Source: Terrirhizobium terrae
GTDB lineage: Bacteria; Pseudomonadota; Alphaproteobacteria; Rhizobiales; Rhizobiaceae
NCBI RefSeq assembly: GCF_030323265.1
Contig: NZ_CP104992.1
Span: 2,021,501-2,085,500 of the forward strand
DNA: 64,000 nucleotides
Direction of reading: 5' to 3'
Below are positions 1 through 8,482 of the stretch, in pieces. The first letter of the stretch is position 1, and every line of letters starts with the position of its first letter. The position numbers and the translations under genes are program-made. The notes below the pieces were generated by a model. It made no database searches, was not told the origin of the DNA, and saw only the letters and a list, made by a program, of their open reading frames with translations.

Positions 1-92
1 AGGCTTGCCGCACGCCGGGATGCGGCGGTACGGTTTCGCGCATTACCCAGTCCGGCAGGTCGACCTTCTATTGTGCCGCCTGCCAGAAATAA
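1..92 (+). CDS. mutM: Formamidopyrimidine-DNA glycosylase, C-terminal fragment
   Basis: Only the last 29 codons are in the window; the reading frame enters at base 3 and stops at TAA 90-92. The peptide is the C-terminal zinc finger of Fpg/MutM: a first pair CRTPGC, then the ending FYCAACQK. This finger grips DNA during excision of 8-oxoguanine and other oxidised purines. mutM next to an enoyl-CoA hydratase, rpsT and dnaA is a familiar rhizobial order. The rest of the gene lies upstream of the window. Confidence 0.88.
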   Translation, partial: ACRTPGCGGTVSRITQSGRSTFYCAACQK

Positions 93-137
93 CGGCCGGA
101 CACGTCCCGGCGACAATCATATGAGGAGGAACACCCG

Positions 138-911
138 GTGAGCTATGAAACGATCCTGACCGAAACGCGCGGCGCCGTCGCCATCGTCACGCTGAACCGC
201 CCGCAGGCGCTGAACGCCCTGAACTCGACGGTCATGGCCGAACTGACCGCTGCACTGGCAGCCTATGACAAGGATCCGGCGATTGCCGCCGTCGTGCTCA
301 CCGGCTCGGAAAAGGCATTCGCCGCCGGTGCCGATATCAAGGAAATGCAGTCGATCTCGTTCGTCGATGCCTATGTCGGCGACTTCATCTCCGGCTGGGA
401 TGCGGTTGCCGCCTTCCGCAAGCCGCTGATCGCCGCCGTCTCCGGCTTTGCGCTCGGCGGCGGCTGCGAGCTTGCCATGATGTGCGACTTCATCATCGCG
501 TCCGACACCGCGAAATTCGGCCAGCCAGAGATTACGCTCGGTGTCATCCCCGGCCTCGGCGGCTCGCAGCGGCTGACGCGCGCCGTCGGCAAGGCCAAGG
601 CCATGGATCTCGTGCTCACCGGCCGGATGATGGATGCGGCGGAGGCAGAGCGTGCGGGACTCGTATCGCGTGTGGTCGAGAGCGGAAAGCTGATGGACGA
701 GGCGGTCACCGCAGCAGAGAAGATCGCGGCCTTCCCGCGGGCGGCGGTGTTGATGGCCAAGGAGGCGGTCAATCGCTCTTTCGAGACGACGCTTGCCGAA
801 GGCCTGCGCTTCGAGCGGCGCCTGTTTCACTCGCTTTTTGCCACCGCCGACCAGAAGGAAGGCATGGCCGCCTTTGTGGAGAAGCGCAAACCCAGCTTCT
901 CCAACAGATAA
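138..911 (+). CDS. Enoyl-CoA hydratase (crotonase family)
   Basis: A 257-residue crotonase-fold enzyme, the usual length for a single-domain enoyl-CoA hydratase, expected to hydrate trans-2-enoyl-CoA in fatty-acid or amino-acid degradation in the cytoplasm. The oxyanion-hole regions are visible at [11 protein letters not shown] (about 60-70) and [11 protein letters not shown] (105-114). The two glutamates expected of active hydratases are at 111 and 131 (GQPEITLG). The start is GTG at 138, seven bases after a strong GAGGAGGA ribosome-binding site. The exact acyl substrate cannot be told from sequence. Confidence 0.9.
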   Translation: MSYETILTETRGAVAIVTLNRPQALNALNSTVMAELTAALAAYDKDPAIAAVVLTGSEKAFAAGADIKEMQSISFVDAYVGDFISGWDAVAAFRKPLIAAVSGFALGGGCELAMMCDFIIASDTAKFGQPEITLGVIPGLGGSQRLTRAVGKAKAMDLVLTGRMMDAAEAERAGLVSRVVESGKLMDEAVTAAEKIAAFPRAAVLMAKEAVNRSFETTLAEGLRFERRLFHSLFATADQKEGMAAFVEKRKPSFSNR

Positions 912-926
912 TGCCCAAAAAGCGCG

Positions 927-955
927 TTGACTGGTGCGGGTATTCCCGCTATATG
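927..955 (+). promoter_or_regulatory. Probable sigma-70 promoter of rpsT
   Basis: TTGACT (927-932) and TATATG (950-955) are separated by exactly 17 bp, in the gap between the hydratase and rpsT. The spacer carries the perfect inverted repeat GCGGG-tatt-CCCGC. Transcription from here would give a leader of roughly 115 nt before the rpsT start. Confidence 0.65.
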
Positions 956-1077
956 CCCGGCCACAGTTGGGAAAGCCTCTTCACGGCTTCCTCTATTGCT
1001 CCCGAATTGCTGGATAAAGGGTCGCATGACCGGCGGCAACGGTGGAGTGTTGGTTCGAATTCGTAGAGAGGCATGAA

Positions 1078-1344
1078 ATGGCCAATACAACTTCGGCGAA
1101 AAAGGCGACCCGCAAGATCGCTCGCCGTACCGCAGTCAACAAGGCTCGCCGTTCGCGCGTCCGTGGCTTCATCCGTAAGGTTGAGGAAGCGATCGCAACC
1201 GGTGATCTGACGGTTGCTGCAGCAGCACTGAAGGCCGCGCAGCCGGAGATCGCTCGCGCTGCTACCAAGGGCGTCCTCCACAGCAACACGGCATCCCGCA
1301 AGGTGTCCCGTCTGGCTGCTCGTGTGAAGGCCCTGTCGGCCTAA
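1078..1344 (+). CDS. rpsT: 30S ribosomal protein S20
   Basis: An 88-residue, very basic protein beginning [17 protein letters not shown], the classic S20 start. S20 binds the 5' domain of 16S rRNA early in small-subunit assembly. The frame is open further upstream, but ATG 1078 follows an AGAGAGG ribosome-binding site and gives the family's normal length. It has its own promoter (927-955) and terminator (1371-1398). Its place just upstream of dnaA is conserved in rhizobia. Confidence 0.97.
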   Translation: MANTTSAKKATRKIARRTAVNKARRSRVRGFIRKVEEAIATGDLTVAAAALKAAQPEIARAATKGVLHSNTASRKVSRLAARVKALSA

Positions 1345-1370
1345 TCCGGCTAACGAAATTTTGATCTGCA

Positions 1371-1398
1371 AAAAGCCTGGTCTCACGACCGGGCTTTT
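1371..1398 (+). terminator. Rho-independent terminator of rpsT
   Basis: An 11-bp stem (1371-1381 with 1388-1398, one T-G wobble) around the loop CTCACG, with the A tract and T tract in the arms, 27 bp after the rpsT stop. Confidence 0.85.
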
Positions 1399-1504
1399 CG
1401 TGATTCTGCCTTATTCATAGATCGTTGCCCGGCTTATTAACAATTTCATGTCGAGTGCGTGACATGGAATATTCAACCTAATCAGTTGCTTATGGGCCAT
1501 TTTT

Positions 1505-1674
1505 GAATCTTTTTCGGAATTTTGGCCGGCGCCCGGTAGCCGGATTCGAGTCAAGCGAATTTTTATTTTTCCTGTGAATCATGCTCGCCAGAGATGGCCA
1601 AATTTGAATCCCATTGATTCAACTACGATTCTTTATGACAGCTTTCGCCGCATTCAAATCGCGCCGCAAGAGTC
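1505..1674. promoter_or_regulatory. Cluster of CcrM methylation sites (GANTC) upstream of dnaA
   Basis: Eight GANTC sites lie in 170 bp, starting at 1505, 1543, 1548, 1576, 1606, 1616, 1627 and 1670; a ninth is at 1402. About one per 256 bp is expected by chance, and none is found from 1675 to 2235. CcrM is the cell-cycle DNA methyltransferase of alphaproteobacteria, and methylation state tunes the dnaA promoter in Caulobacter. A similar control of dnaA here is inference. Confidence 0.6.
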
Positions 1675-1870
1675 AACGGCCGTGCCTTAAGTTTGGGTAA
1701 AAACGCTGTTGATCTTGCCAAGTGATCCTGCCTAAATGGCCTCCAGCAAGGGGCGCGGGGACATCTTCAAAAGCTTCCGCAGAACGCTTTTCCAAGAAGG
1801 CGTGAACGGTGCTTTATGCCCCTTGCGGCGGGATCGCAATTCCCGTTCTCCATAAACTGCAGGTTGTATA

Positions 1871-1891
1871 CCGAAAAATCCTGTTTTTCGG
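1871..1891. repeat. Perfect 8-bp inverted repeat in the dnaA upstream region
   Basis: CCGAAAAA (1871-1878) and TTTTTCGG (1884-1891) flank a 5-nt centre. It could be a weak bidirectional hairpin or a dimeric protein-binding site. No gene ends here, so a terminator role would concern only leader transcripts. Confidence 0.5.
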
Positions 1892-2125
1892 ATGCAGCCG
1901 TTTTGCGCCCAGCTGGCTGGTAACGGCAAGCGAGGGGACATTGGAATAAGGCGGCTCATGACGAGGATGAGGCGCCATGGTGGGGTCACCCGCACCTGTC
2001 GGCCGTTCACGAGGCGGCCCGGCACAGTTCGGCTTCATTCTGGCGGATGGAGCCGGACACGGGGAACATTTATTTAGGGCGCTTGTCGGTGAGGAACGAC
2101 AGGCGGGACATTGAACAAGGTTTGT

Positions 2126-2153
2126 CTGGCGGAAGAACTTCGCCAGGCTTTTT
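2126..2153 (+). terminator. Terminator-like hairpin in the dnaA leader
   Basis: CTGGCG (2126-2131) pairs with CGCCAG (2141-2146). The stem can extend through AAG/CTT with one bulged G, and five T residues follow at 2149-2153. No gene precedes it closely on this strand and dnaA follows, so it may attenuate dnaA transcription or insulate dnaA from upstream readthrough. Confidence 0.5.
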
Positions 2154-2274
2154 CGAAAAAGGCGGCAAATAATGCATATGAATACCGTATCGGCGCGTGC
2201 AGTTGGTAACGAAGACCACGCGCGGCAGGGATCTCGATTCAGTTTGCTCCCAAGCGGCAGGGGAAACAGCGGAA

Positions 2275-3741
2275 ATGAAGCATGATGCTCTTTTCGAGCG
2301 GTTCAGTGCGCGATTGAAGGCACAGGTAGGTCAGGATGTTTATGCAAGCTGGTTTGCTCGACTGAAGCTCCATTCGGTTTCCAAGAGCGTCGTTCGGCTC
2401 ACGGTTCCGACCACGTTCCTTAAGTCCTGGATCAACAACCGCTATCTCGACCTGATCACGTCGATCCTGCAGGCGGAAGACAAGGAAATCCTCAAGGTAG
2501 AGATCCTGGTGCGCAGCGCGAGCCGCAACGTTCGCCCGGCCGGGCTCGTCGAGGAACGCCCGGCGGCAGCCGAAACCAATGTCGCGGCCAACGTCAATCG
2601 CAGCCAGCCGGCCCGCGAAATCGGCAAGATCGCCGCGTTTCCGGCACCTGCCGCAGCTGTGGCGCGCAGCACCGCCCAGTCCGGTCCGCTTTTCGGCTCG
2701 CCGCTCGACAGCCGTTACACGTTCGACACCTTTATCGAGGGATCGTCCAACCGTGTGGCGCTTGCTGCTGCAAAGACGATCGCTGAAGCCGGCGCCGGCG
2801 CCGTGCGCTTCAACCCGCTCTTCATCCATTCCAATGTCGGTCTCGGCAAGACCCATCTTCTGCAGGCGATCGCCAATGCCGCCGTTGGCAGCAGCCGTTC
2901 GCCACGCGTCGTCTATCTGACGGCAGAATATTTCATGTGGCGTTTCGCCACCGCGATCCGCGACAATGATGCGCTGACGCTGAAGGATTCACTGCGCAAT
3001 ATCGATCTCCTGATCATCGACGACATGCAGTTCCTGCAGGGCAAGATGATCCAGAACGAGTTCTGCCACCTCCTGAACACGCTGCTCGACAGCGCCAAGC
3101 AGGTCGTGGTCGCCGCCGACCGTGCACCGTGGGAACTGGAATCGCTCGATCCGCGCGTCCGTTCGCGCCTGCAGGGCGGTGTGGCGATCGAACTGGAATC
3201 GCCGGAATACGAAATGCGTCTCGAGATGCTCAAGGGCCGTCTCCGTGCTGCCAAGCAGGACGATCCGTCGCTCGACATCCCGGCCGAAATCCTGTCTCAC
3301 GTCGCCCGCAACGTTGCGAGCAGTGGTCGTGAACTGGAAGGCGCATTCAACCAGCTTCTGTTCCGTCGCTCCTTCGAGCCGTCGCTGTCGATCGACCGCG
3401 TCGACGAGCTTCTGGCCCATCTGGTCGGTGCCGGCGAGGCAAGGCGTGTCCGCATCGAGGACATCCAGCGCATCGTCGCGCGCCACTACAATGTCTCGCG
3501 CCAGGAACTGGTGTCGAACCGCCGCACCCGCGTGATCGTCAAGCCGCGCCAGATTGCCATGTATCTGGCCAAGACCATGACGCCGCGTTCCTTCCCGGAA
3601 ATCGGCCGTCGCTTCGGCGGACGCGACCACACGACGGTCCTGCACGCCGTCCGCAAGATCGAGGAACTGATCGGCGACGACACGAAGCTCGGCCACGAGG
3701 TCGAACTCCTGAAGCGCCTGATCAACGAAAACAACGCCTGA
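2275..3741 (+). CDS. dnaA: Chromosomal replication initiator protein DnaA
   Basis: From ATG 2275 the protein has 488 residues and begins [15 protein letters not shown], where homology to rhizobial DnaA starts. Domain I covers about 1-85. AAA+ Walker A GLGKTH is near 190, Walker [11 protein letters not shown] near 245, and the domain IV signature [11 protein letters not shown] near 447 recognises DnaA boxes. The same frame opens at GTG 2197 (514 residues), but that start lacks a ribosome-binding site while AGGGGAA precedes 2275; both are possible. It stands alone between a long control region and a terminator. Confidence 0.95.
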   Translation: MKHDALFERFSARLKAQVGQDVYASWFARLKLHSVSKSVVRLTVPTTFLKSWINNRYLDLITSILQAEDKEILKVEILVRSASRNVRPAGLVEERPAAAETNVAANVNRSQPAREIGKIAAFPAPAAAVARSTAQSGPLFGSPLDSRYTFDTFIEGSSNRVALAAAKTIAEAGAGAVRFNPLFIHSNVGLGKTHLLQAIANAAVGSSRSPRVVYLTAEYFMWRFATAIRDNDALTLKDSLRNIDLLIIDDMQFLQGKMIQNEFCHLLNTLLDSAKQVVVAADRAPWELESLDPRVRSRLQGGVAIELESPEYEMRLEMLKGRLRAAKQDDPSLDIPAEILSHVARNVASSGRELEGAFNQLLFRRSFEPSLSIDRVDELLAHLVGAGEARRVRIEDIQRIVARHYNVSRQELVSNRRTRVIVKPRQIAMYLAKTMTPRSFPEIGRRFGGRDHTTVLHAVRKIEELIGDDTKLGHEVELLKRLINENNA

Positions 3742-3761
3742 TATCGTCGGATACTAGGTTG

Positions 3762-3791
3762 AAGGCCGTCCTGCTTGCGGGGCGGCCTTTT
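3762..3791 (+). terminator. Rho-independent terminator of dnaA
   Basis: AAGGCCG (3762-3768) pairs with CGGCCTT (3783-3789), with extra C/G pairing inside and a T tract, 20 bp after the dnaA stop. Confidence 0.8.
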
Positions 3792-3883
3792 CGTATCGGC
3801 TCTCTCTCCGTAGATCTTTCGTAATTCTGTCGCGGCGTCTTGACGCAAGCCGCCGGCAAGGCGCATTCCTTCATGGCTATCGC

Positions 3884-4513
3884 ATGAGGGCTTTCATGTT
3901 TCTTCTCTCCGTCGCCACCATCTGGGCGGTGGCCTGCGTCACGCCAGGGCCGAATACGCTTCTCGTCATCCGCTATTGCCTGACGGCACCGCGCAAGGTG
4001 GCGATCGTCGCGGCCATGGGCACGATCACCGGCACGTTCTGCTGGGGTGTTGCCGGCTGGCTCGGCATCAACGTGCTTTTTCAGGCGGCACCCTTCGCCT
4101 ATGTGGCGCTGAAGATCGCCGGCGGGCTTTATCTCGTCGGGCTTGGTCTGCGGGTGTTCATGGATATCCGAAAGGCGCGAAAGACGCCGGATCTCGTGCC
4201 GGCAAAGGTCGATATCCCGCTGGGCACTGCTTATCGCATGGGCCTTGCCACCAATCTCGCCAATCCGAAATCGGCGCTCTTCGTCGCCTCGCTGTTTGCC
4301 GTTACCATGCCGGCCGGAACGCCGTTTCTCTACGGCGCGGCGGCAATCGGCGTCATGGTGGTCGTCTCGACCATCTATTACACCTGCCTCGTCTCGCTGA
4401 TCACCCATCCACGCGTTGCGGCGGGTTATCTGAAGGCCAAGCAGAAGATCGATCTCGGTGTAGCAACCGTCTTCGTCGGCTTCGGCACCAAGCTGCTTCT
4501 CTCGCAGAAATAG
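3884..4513 (+). CDS. LysE/RhtB-family amino-acid exporter
   Basis: A 209-residue integral membrane protein, the usual size for LysE-type translocators. The family signature TPGPNTLLVIRY lies at about 20-31, followed by a glycine-rich helix and five to six hydrophobic segments. Members export amino acids or related compounds using the proton gradient; the substrate here cannot be assigned. ATG 3884 and the internal ATG 3896 are both possible starts and neither has a strong ribosome-binding site. The methyltransferase gene follows within 10 bp. Confidence 0.85.
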   Translation: MRAFMFLLSVATIWAVACVTPGPNTLLVIRYCLTAPRKVAIVAAMGTITGTFCWGVAGWLGINVLFQAAPFAYVALKIAGGLYLVGLGLRVFMDIRKARKTPDLVPAKVDIPLGTAYRMGLATNLANPKSALFVASLFAVTMPAGTPFLYGAAAIGVMVVVSTIYYTCLVSLITHPRVAAGYLKAKQKIDLGVATVFVGFGTKLLLSQK

Positions 4514-4523
4514 GCGGGTGGGG

Positions 4524-5120
4524 ATGGAAGGTGACGACGACCCGACCATCCGCTTCTATGCCGAGAATGCCGTAACCTATGCGGATTACTGGCTGACGCC
4601 GAGCGCCCGGCGTCTGGGCGATTTTCTTGGCCTGCTGCCGGAAAATGCCGAAATCTTGGAGCTCGGCTGCGGCAATGGCCGCGACAGCGGCGTCATGCTC
4701 GAACGCGGCTATCGCGTCACGCCGACGGACGGCACGCCGGAACTGGCCGCCGTGGCGGCCAAGCGGCTTGGTATCGACGTCCCGGTGCTACTGTTCGAGG
4801 ATATCAACCATGTCGGGGCCTTCGACGGCATATGGGCTCATGCCTGCCTGCTGCATGTGCCGCGCGCTCAACTTCCCGATATCCTCGCCCGCATCCACCG
4901 GGCTCTCAGGCCGGGCGGTATCTTCTATGCGAGCTACAAGGGCGGCGTCGCCGAAGGACATGACAGATTGGGTCGCTATTACAATTATCCGTCAGAGGCG
5001 TGGCTGCGCGCCGCTTATGAAACGTTGCCATGGAGCTCGATCGCGGTGCAGGGCGGCAAGGGAGGCGGCTATGACGATCAGCCGATCAACTGGCTGCATG
5101 TCACGGCGGTGAAACCATAG
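4524..5120 (+). CDS. Class I SAM-dependent methyltransferase
   Basis: 198 residues from ATG 4524; GTG 4518 would add two. SAM-binding motif I ELGCGNGRDS is at about 47-56, with post-motif LLHVP and the LRPGGIFYASYKGG loop typical of small Tellurite-resistance/UbiE-like methyltransferases. It begins 10 bp after the exporter, so the two are probably co-transcribed. It meets hemW tail to tail with no spacing. The methyl acceptor is unknown. Confidence 0.82.
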   Translation: MEGDDDPTIRFYAENAVTYADYWLTPSARRLGDFLGLLPENAEILELGCGNGRDSGVMLERGYRVTPTDGTPELAAVAAKRLGIDVPVLLFEDINHVGAFDGIWAHACLLHVPRAQLPDILARIHRALRPGGIFYASYKGGVAEGHDRLGRYYNYPSEAWLRAAYETLPWSSIAVQGGKGGGYDDQPINWLHVTAVKP

Positions 5121-6314
5121 TCAGCACGCCAGATCGGCAACCACCGCGTCGAGGATCAGCATGCCTTTCGGCGTGCAGCGCAGGCGCGAATTGCCGAGGC
5201 GTTCGATAAACCCGTGTTCCAGTAAAGTCTGCTCGCGCACCGGATCGGGATCGCGGCCGGAAAGTTCCTGCCAGCGGGCGAGATCGACGCCTTCGGTAAG
5301 GCGAAGGCCCATCAGCAGCAGCTCGTCGGCCTGTTCGTCATAGCCCAGCACTTCCTGGTCGATCATGCCGTGGCCCTGAGCCTCGACCTGTTCCAGCCAG
5401 GTTTCAGGCCGCCGCTCGGTGGAGGTCGCGATCTTGTTGCGGCCACGGGTAAGCCTTCCATGGGCGCCGGGGCCGATGCCGGCATAGTCGCCATAGCGCC
5501 AGTAGGTGAGGTTATGACGGCTCTCGGCGCCGGGCCGCGCGTGGTTGGAAACCTCGTAGGCCGGCATGCCGTGGGCGGCGGTGATCTCCTGCGTCGCCTC
5601 GTAGAGCGAGGCCGACTGGTCGTCGTCGGGCACGATCAGCTTGCCCGCCTTGTGCAGGCCGTAGAAGGGCGTGCCTTCCTCGATCGTCAGCTGATAGAGC
5701 GACAAATGATCGACCGCATAGGAGATCGCCTGCTTGAGTTCGGCTTCCCACGCCTCGACGGTCTGTTTCGGCCGGGCATAGATGAGATCGAAGGACATGC
5801 GCGGAAAGATCTCGCGCGCCAGCTTGATCGCCTTCAGCGCATCGGCCACGTCATGCAGACGGCCTAGGAATTTCAGGTCCGCATCGTTGAGCGCCTGCAC
5901 GCCCATCGACACACGGTTGACGCCCGCCGCGCGATAGCCGCGAAAACGCTCCGCCTCGACGCTGGAGGGGTTGGCCTCCATGGTGATCTCGATGCCGTCG
6001 GGCACATGCCAAGTGTTGGCGATGCCGTTCAGGATCGCCTCGACCGTCGCCGGGTCCATCAGCGATGGCGTGCCGCCGCCGAGAAAGATGCTGGTCACCG
6101 TCTTCGGACCGCTCATCTTCCGCATCGTCTCCATCTCTTTCAGGAAGGAGGCGGTGAAACGGGCCTGATCCACCGGCTGGTGGCGGACATGGCTGTTGAA
6201 GTCGCAATAGGGACACTTGGCCGCACAGAAGGGCCAGTGCACATAGATCCCGAAACCGGGTTCACCGGTATCGGGAAGCAGCGTATCGCGCGAAAGGTTG
6301 ACGACGGCGTTCAA
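5121..6314 (-). CDS. hemW: Radical SAM heme chaperone HemW
   Basis: A 397-residue radical-SAM protein. The cluster motif CAAKCPYC follows IYVHWPF near residue 24, as in HemW, and the glycine-rich MGVQ and SLYQLTIEEGTPF segments are present, with the HemW C-terminal domain after 300. HemW was long annotated as oxygen-independent coproporphyrinogen oxidase but is considered a heme-insertion protein. It starts 6 bp after the rdgB stop, so it is translated from the same transcript as rdgB. Confidence 0.92.
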   Translation of the reverse strand: MNAVVNLSRDTLLPDTGEPGFGIYVHWPFCAAKCPYCDFNSHVRHQPVDQARFTASFLKEMETMRKMSGPKTVTSIFLGGGTPSLMDPATVEAILNGIANTWHVPDGIEITMEANPSSVEAERFRGYRAAGVNRVSMGVQALNDADLKFLGRLHDVADALKAIKLAREIFPRMSFDLIYARPKQTVEAWEAELKQAISYAVDHLSLYQLTIEEGTPFYGLHKAGKLIVPDDDQSASLYEATQEITAAHGMPAYEVSNHARPGAESRHNLTYWRYGDYAGIGPGAHGRLTRGRNKIATSTERRPETWLEQVEAQGHGMIDQEVLGYDEQADELLLMGLRLTEGVDLARWQELSGRDPDPVREQTLLEHGFIERLGNSRLRCTPKGMLILDAVVADLAC

Positions 6315-6320
6315 GGAAGG

Positions 6321-6965
6321 TCAGGCCTCGAGGCAGGTTTCGACGAACAGCTTGAAGGCGCGGGCGCGATGCGACAGCGCCTCGGCGTCGCCCGGCTTCC
6401 ATCCGTGCTTCTCCTCGCCGGACATCTCGCCGAAGGTGACGTCGTAACCTTGCGGTTGGAAGATCGGGTCATAGCCGAAGCCGGCGGTACCGCGCGGCGG
6501 CCATGCCACCGTGCCTTCCACTTCGCCACGGAACATCTCGGTATGCCCATCCGGCCAGGCGAGGCACAGCACGCTGACGAAGCGGCAGGTCCGCTTGTCG
6601 GGCGTCGTCGCACCTTTCTCCTGAAGCGCGTCTTCCACCTTCTGCATCGCCATCTGGAAATCGCGGGAACCGTCCTCGCGCTCGGCCCAGTTGGCGGTAT
6701 AGACGCCCGGCGCACCGTCCAGCGCATCGATGACGATGCCGCTATCATCGGAAAGTGCCGGCAGGCCGGATGCCTTTGCGGAGGCGAGCGCCTTGATCGC
6801 CGCATTTTCCTCGAAGGTCGTGCCCGTCTCGTCCGGCTCCTCGAACTTCAGCTCGGCCGCCGACTTGGCGGAAAAGCCGAACGGGCCGATCAGTTCGGCG
6901 ATCTCGCGGATCTTGCCGGCATTGTGGCTGGCGACGACGATCGTCTTTGTGTCGAGCTTGCGCAT
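6321..6965 (-). CDS. rdgB: RdgB/HAM1 non-canonical purine NTP pyrophosphatase
   Basis: A 214-residue house-cleaning nucleotidase that hydrolyses dITP, XTP and related deaminated purine triphosphates to monophosphates. Signature segments are [13 protein letters not shown] near 10-22, the acidic [12 protein letters not shown] near 70-81, and [10 protein letters not shown]. It sits 7 bp downstream of a VOC gene and 6 bp upstream of hemW. Rhizobia commonly keep rph, rdgB and hemW together. Confidence 0.94.
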   Translation of the reverse strand: MRKLDTKTIVVASHNAGKIREIAELIGPFGFSAKSAAELKFEEPDETGTTFEENAAIKALASAKASGLPALSDDSGIVIDALDGAPGVYTANWAEREDGSRDFQMAMQKVEDALQEKGATTPDKRTCRFVSVLCLAWPDGHTEMFRGEVEGTVAWPPRGTAGFGYDPIFQPQGYDVTFGEMSGEEKHGWKPGDAEALSHRARAFKLFVETCLEA

Positions 6966-6972
6966 GAAATTC

Positions 6973-7380
6973 CTATTCGATGTTCCAGAGTTTCGGCTCT
7001 GCGCATTCCAGGCTGTTGCCGGCCGGATCGCGGAAATAGATCGAGCGGGCGCCGTTCGGCCAGCGGAAATCGCTCTCGATCACAATCCCTGCCTTGTTGA
7101 GCTTTTCCACCGTCCTGTCAATCGCCTCGCCATCCATGCGGAAGCAGACATGGCCGGGTCCGGTCGCACCATGCGGCGGAACCGGCAAGGCATCGTCGGA
7201 CGGCGGCTTGACTGTCTCGGCAGGATTGAAGATCAACAGTATCCCCGGCCCGCAGCGGAAGAACACATGCCGATCACCGGCGCGAAGCACTTTTTCCAAC
7301 CCGAGCAGCCCGCCATAGAAGGCTTCCGCTGCATCGATGTCGTCGGCATAGACGGCCGTTTCGAGAATTCCGTCGATCAT
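6973..7380 (-). CDS. VOC-superfamily (glyoxalase/dioxygenase fold) protein
   Basis: A 135-residue single-unit vicinal-oxygen-chelate protein. It has paired beta-alpha-beta-beta-beta modules: the first from [16 protein letters not shown], the second from [12 protein letters not shown] to [11 protein letters not shown]. The glutamate in SLEC and histidine in GHVCF are the usual metal ligands. The substrate is unknown; relatives include glyoxalases and fosfomycin-resistance proteins. It is the first gene of a VOC-rdgB-hemW run. Confidence 0.82.
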   Translation of the reverse strand: MIDGILETAVYADDIDAAEAFYGGLLGLEKVLRAGDRHVFFRCGPGILLIFNPAETVKPPSDDALPVPPHGATGPGHVCFRMDGEAIDRTVEKLNKAGIVIESDFRWPNGARSIYFRDPAGNSLECAEPKLWNIE

Positions 7381-7430
7381 GACCAGCCCTTCTGTTAGGA
7401 TTGGTTGCGTCGCTCACTGGAGGTTCGCCC

Positions 7431-7613
7431 ATGGCAGCTTGGATATCTGTCGCCATAGGCCTGGTTGTCGCACTGGTGATGATCGCCGCGAGCATCTGGT
7501 GGTCGTTCCGGCCGCGGCCTAAAGGCAGTCGGTCATTCCTTCCGGATGCGCTCGACAACAGAAACGAACCGAATAACACGATCGTCACCGGTACCGGCAA
7601 CGATTTTCCGTAA
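7431..7613 (+). CDS. Small single-pass membrane protein
   Basis: A 60-residue frame with a clear GGAGGT ribosome-binding site seven bases before ATG 7431. It has one hydrophobic segment (about 4-27), then a basic stretch RPRPKG and a polar, Asn/Thr-rich tail, suggesting an inner-membrane anchor with the tail in the cytoplasm. It converges with rph. I do not recognise the family; the good ribosome-binding site and amphipathic layout support a real gene. Confidence 0.6.
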   Translation: MAAWISVAIGLVVALVMIAASIWWSFRPRPKGSRSFLPDALDNRNEPNNTIVTGTGNDFP

Positions 7614-7630
7614 GGTCCGCCGGGCTTCGG

Positions 7631-8350
7631 TCAGCCCGAAATCGCCGCCTTCTGCATTTCCACCAGTTCCTTGATCCCGTCATTCGCAAGGCCGAGCAGC
7701 GTCAGCAGTTCCTCCTGGGTGAACGGCTTACCTTCCGCCGTACCCTGAACCTCGACGATGCCGCCGGTGCCGGTCATGACGAAATTGGCGTCGGTCTCGG
7801 CGGCCGAGTCTTCCAGATAATCGAGATCGATCACCGGCTGGTTGGCGAAGATGCCGCAGGAGATCGCCGCGACATGGTCCTTCAGAACTTTGTCGAGCTT
7901 GATCATTGAGCGGGTTTCCATCCATTTCAGGCAGTCATGCAGCGCGATCCAGCCGCCGGTGACGGAGGCCGTGCGCGTGCCGCCATCCGCCTGGATGACG
8001 TCGCAGTCGATGGTGATCTGCTTTTCGCCGAGCGCTTCGAGATCGACGACAGCTCTAAGAGAACGCCCGATCAGGCGCTGGATCTCCAGCGTGCGGCCGC
8101 CCTGCTTGCCGGAAGCGGCTTCGCGCCGCATCCGGTCGCCGGTGGCGCGCGGCAGCATGCCGTATTCGGCCGTTACCCAGCCCTTGCCGGTATTGCGCAG
8201 CCACGGTGGCGTCTTCTCTTCGAGGCTCGCCGTGCACAGCACATGCGTATCGCCGAACTTGACGAGACAGGAGCCTTCCGCGTGCTTGGAGAAATTGCGC
8301 TCAAACGAGACCTTGCGCATCTGGTTTGTCTGTCTGCCTGAAGGCCGCAT
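7631..8350 (-). CDS. rph: Ribonuclease PH
   Basis: A phosphate-dependent 3'-5' exoribonuclease that trims tRNA 3' ends. From ATG 8350 it has 239 residues, the standard length, beginning [18 protein letters not shown]. The frame stays open 38 codons further upstream, but those residues are not family-like. Conserved segments [38 protein letters not shown] and the C-terminal GIKELVEMQ are present. It is divergent from hrcA and convergent with the small membrane gene. Confidence 0.95.
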   Translation of the reverse strand: MRPSGRQTNQMRKVSFERNFSKHAEGSCLVKFGDTHVLCTASLEEKTPPWLRNTGKGWVTAEYGMLPRATGDRMRREAASGKQGGRTLEIQRLIGRSLRAVVDLEALGEKQITIDCDVIQADGGTRTASVTGGWIALHDCLKWMETRSMIKLDKVLKDHVAAISCGIFANQPVIDLDYLEDSAAETDANFVMTGTGGIVEVQGTAEGKPFTQEELLTLLGLANDGIKELVEMQKAAISG

Positions 8351-8482
8351 GGAATACTCCCTGAATTTCAAGTTCATGCCTTCTAAGGCGCAGGGGCGCC
8401 TTTTGCAAAGATTTTCCCTTTTGCGAAGGCTGATGCGACTGACTATATTTCGGCAAGGCATCAAGACTGTGGTGAAGAATAG

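Larger units (their letters stand above)
1345..2274. other. Long rpsT-dnaA intergenic region
   Basis: About 930 bp without a supportable gene. In order it holds the rpsT terminator, an AT-rich stretch dense in GANTC sites (1505-1674), a possible promoter (TTGATC 1709-1714, 18 bp, TAAATG 1733-1738), a perfect 8-bp inverted repeat (1871-1891), a terminator-like hairpin (2126-2153) and the dnaA leader. Short frames on both strands around 1730-2077 lack ribosome-binding sites and recognisable protein features. I see no convincing DnaA-box cluster, so it reads as a control region rather than an origin. Confidence 0.7.

Noticed and set aside
1892-2077. A 61-codon plus-strand frame and overlapping minus frames upstream of dnaA
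   Set aside because: No ribosome-binding site and no protein-like composition; the frames overlap each other on both strands.
1345-2274. Chromosome origin upstream of dnaA
   Set aside because: I found no cluster of DnaA boxes, and in Rhizobiaceae the origin is generally near hemE rather than dnaA. The GANTC cluster is better read as promoter control.
8351-8482. Possible CIRCE element or RpoH promoter ahead of hrcA
   Set aside because: No TTAGCACTC-N9-GAGTGCTAA-like repeat is present. An ACTATATTT segment resembles an RpoH -10, but a matching CTTG -35 at the right distance is missing.
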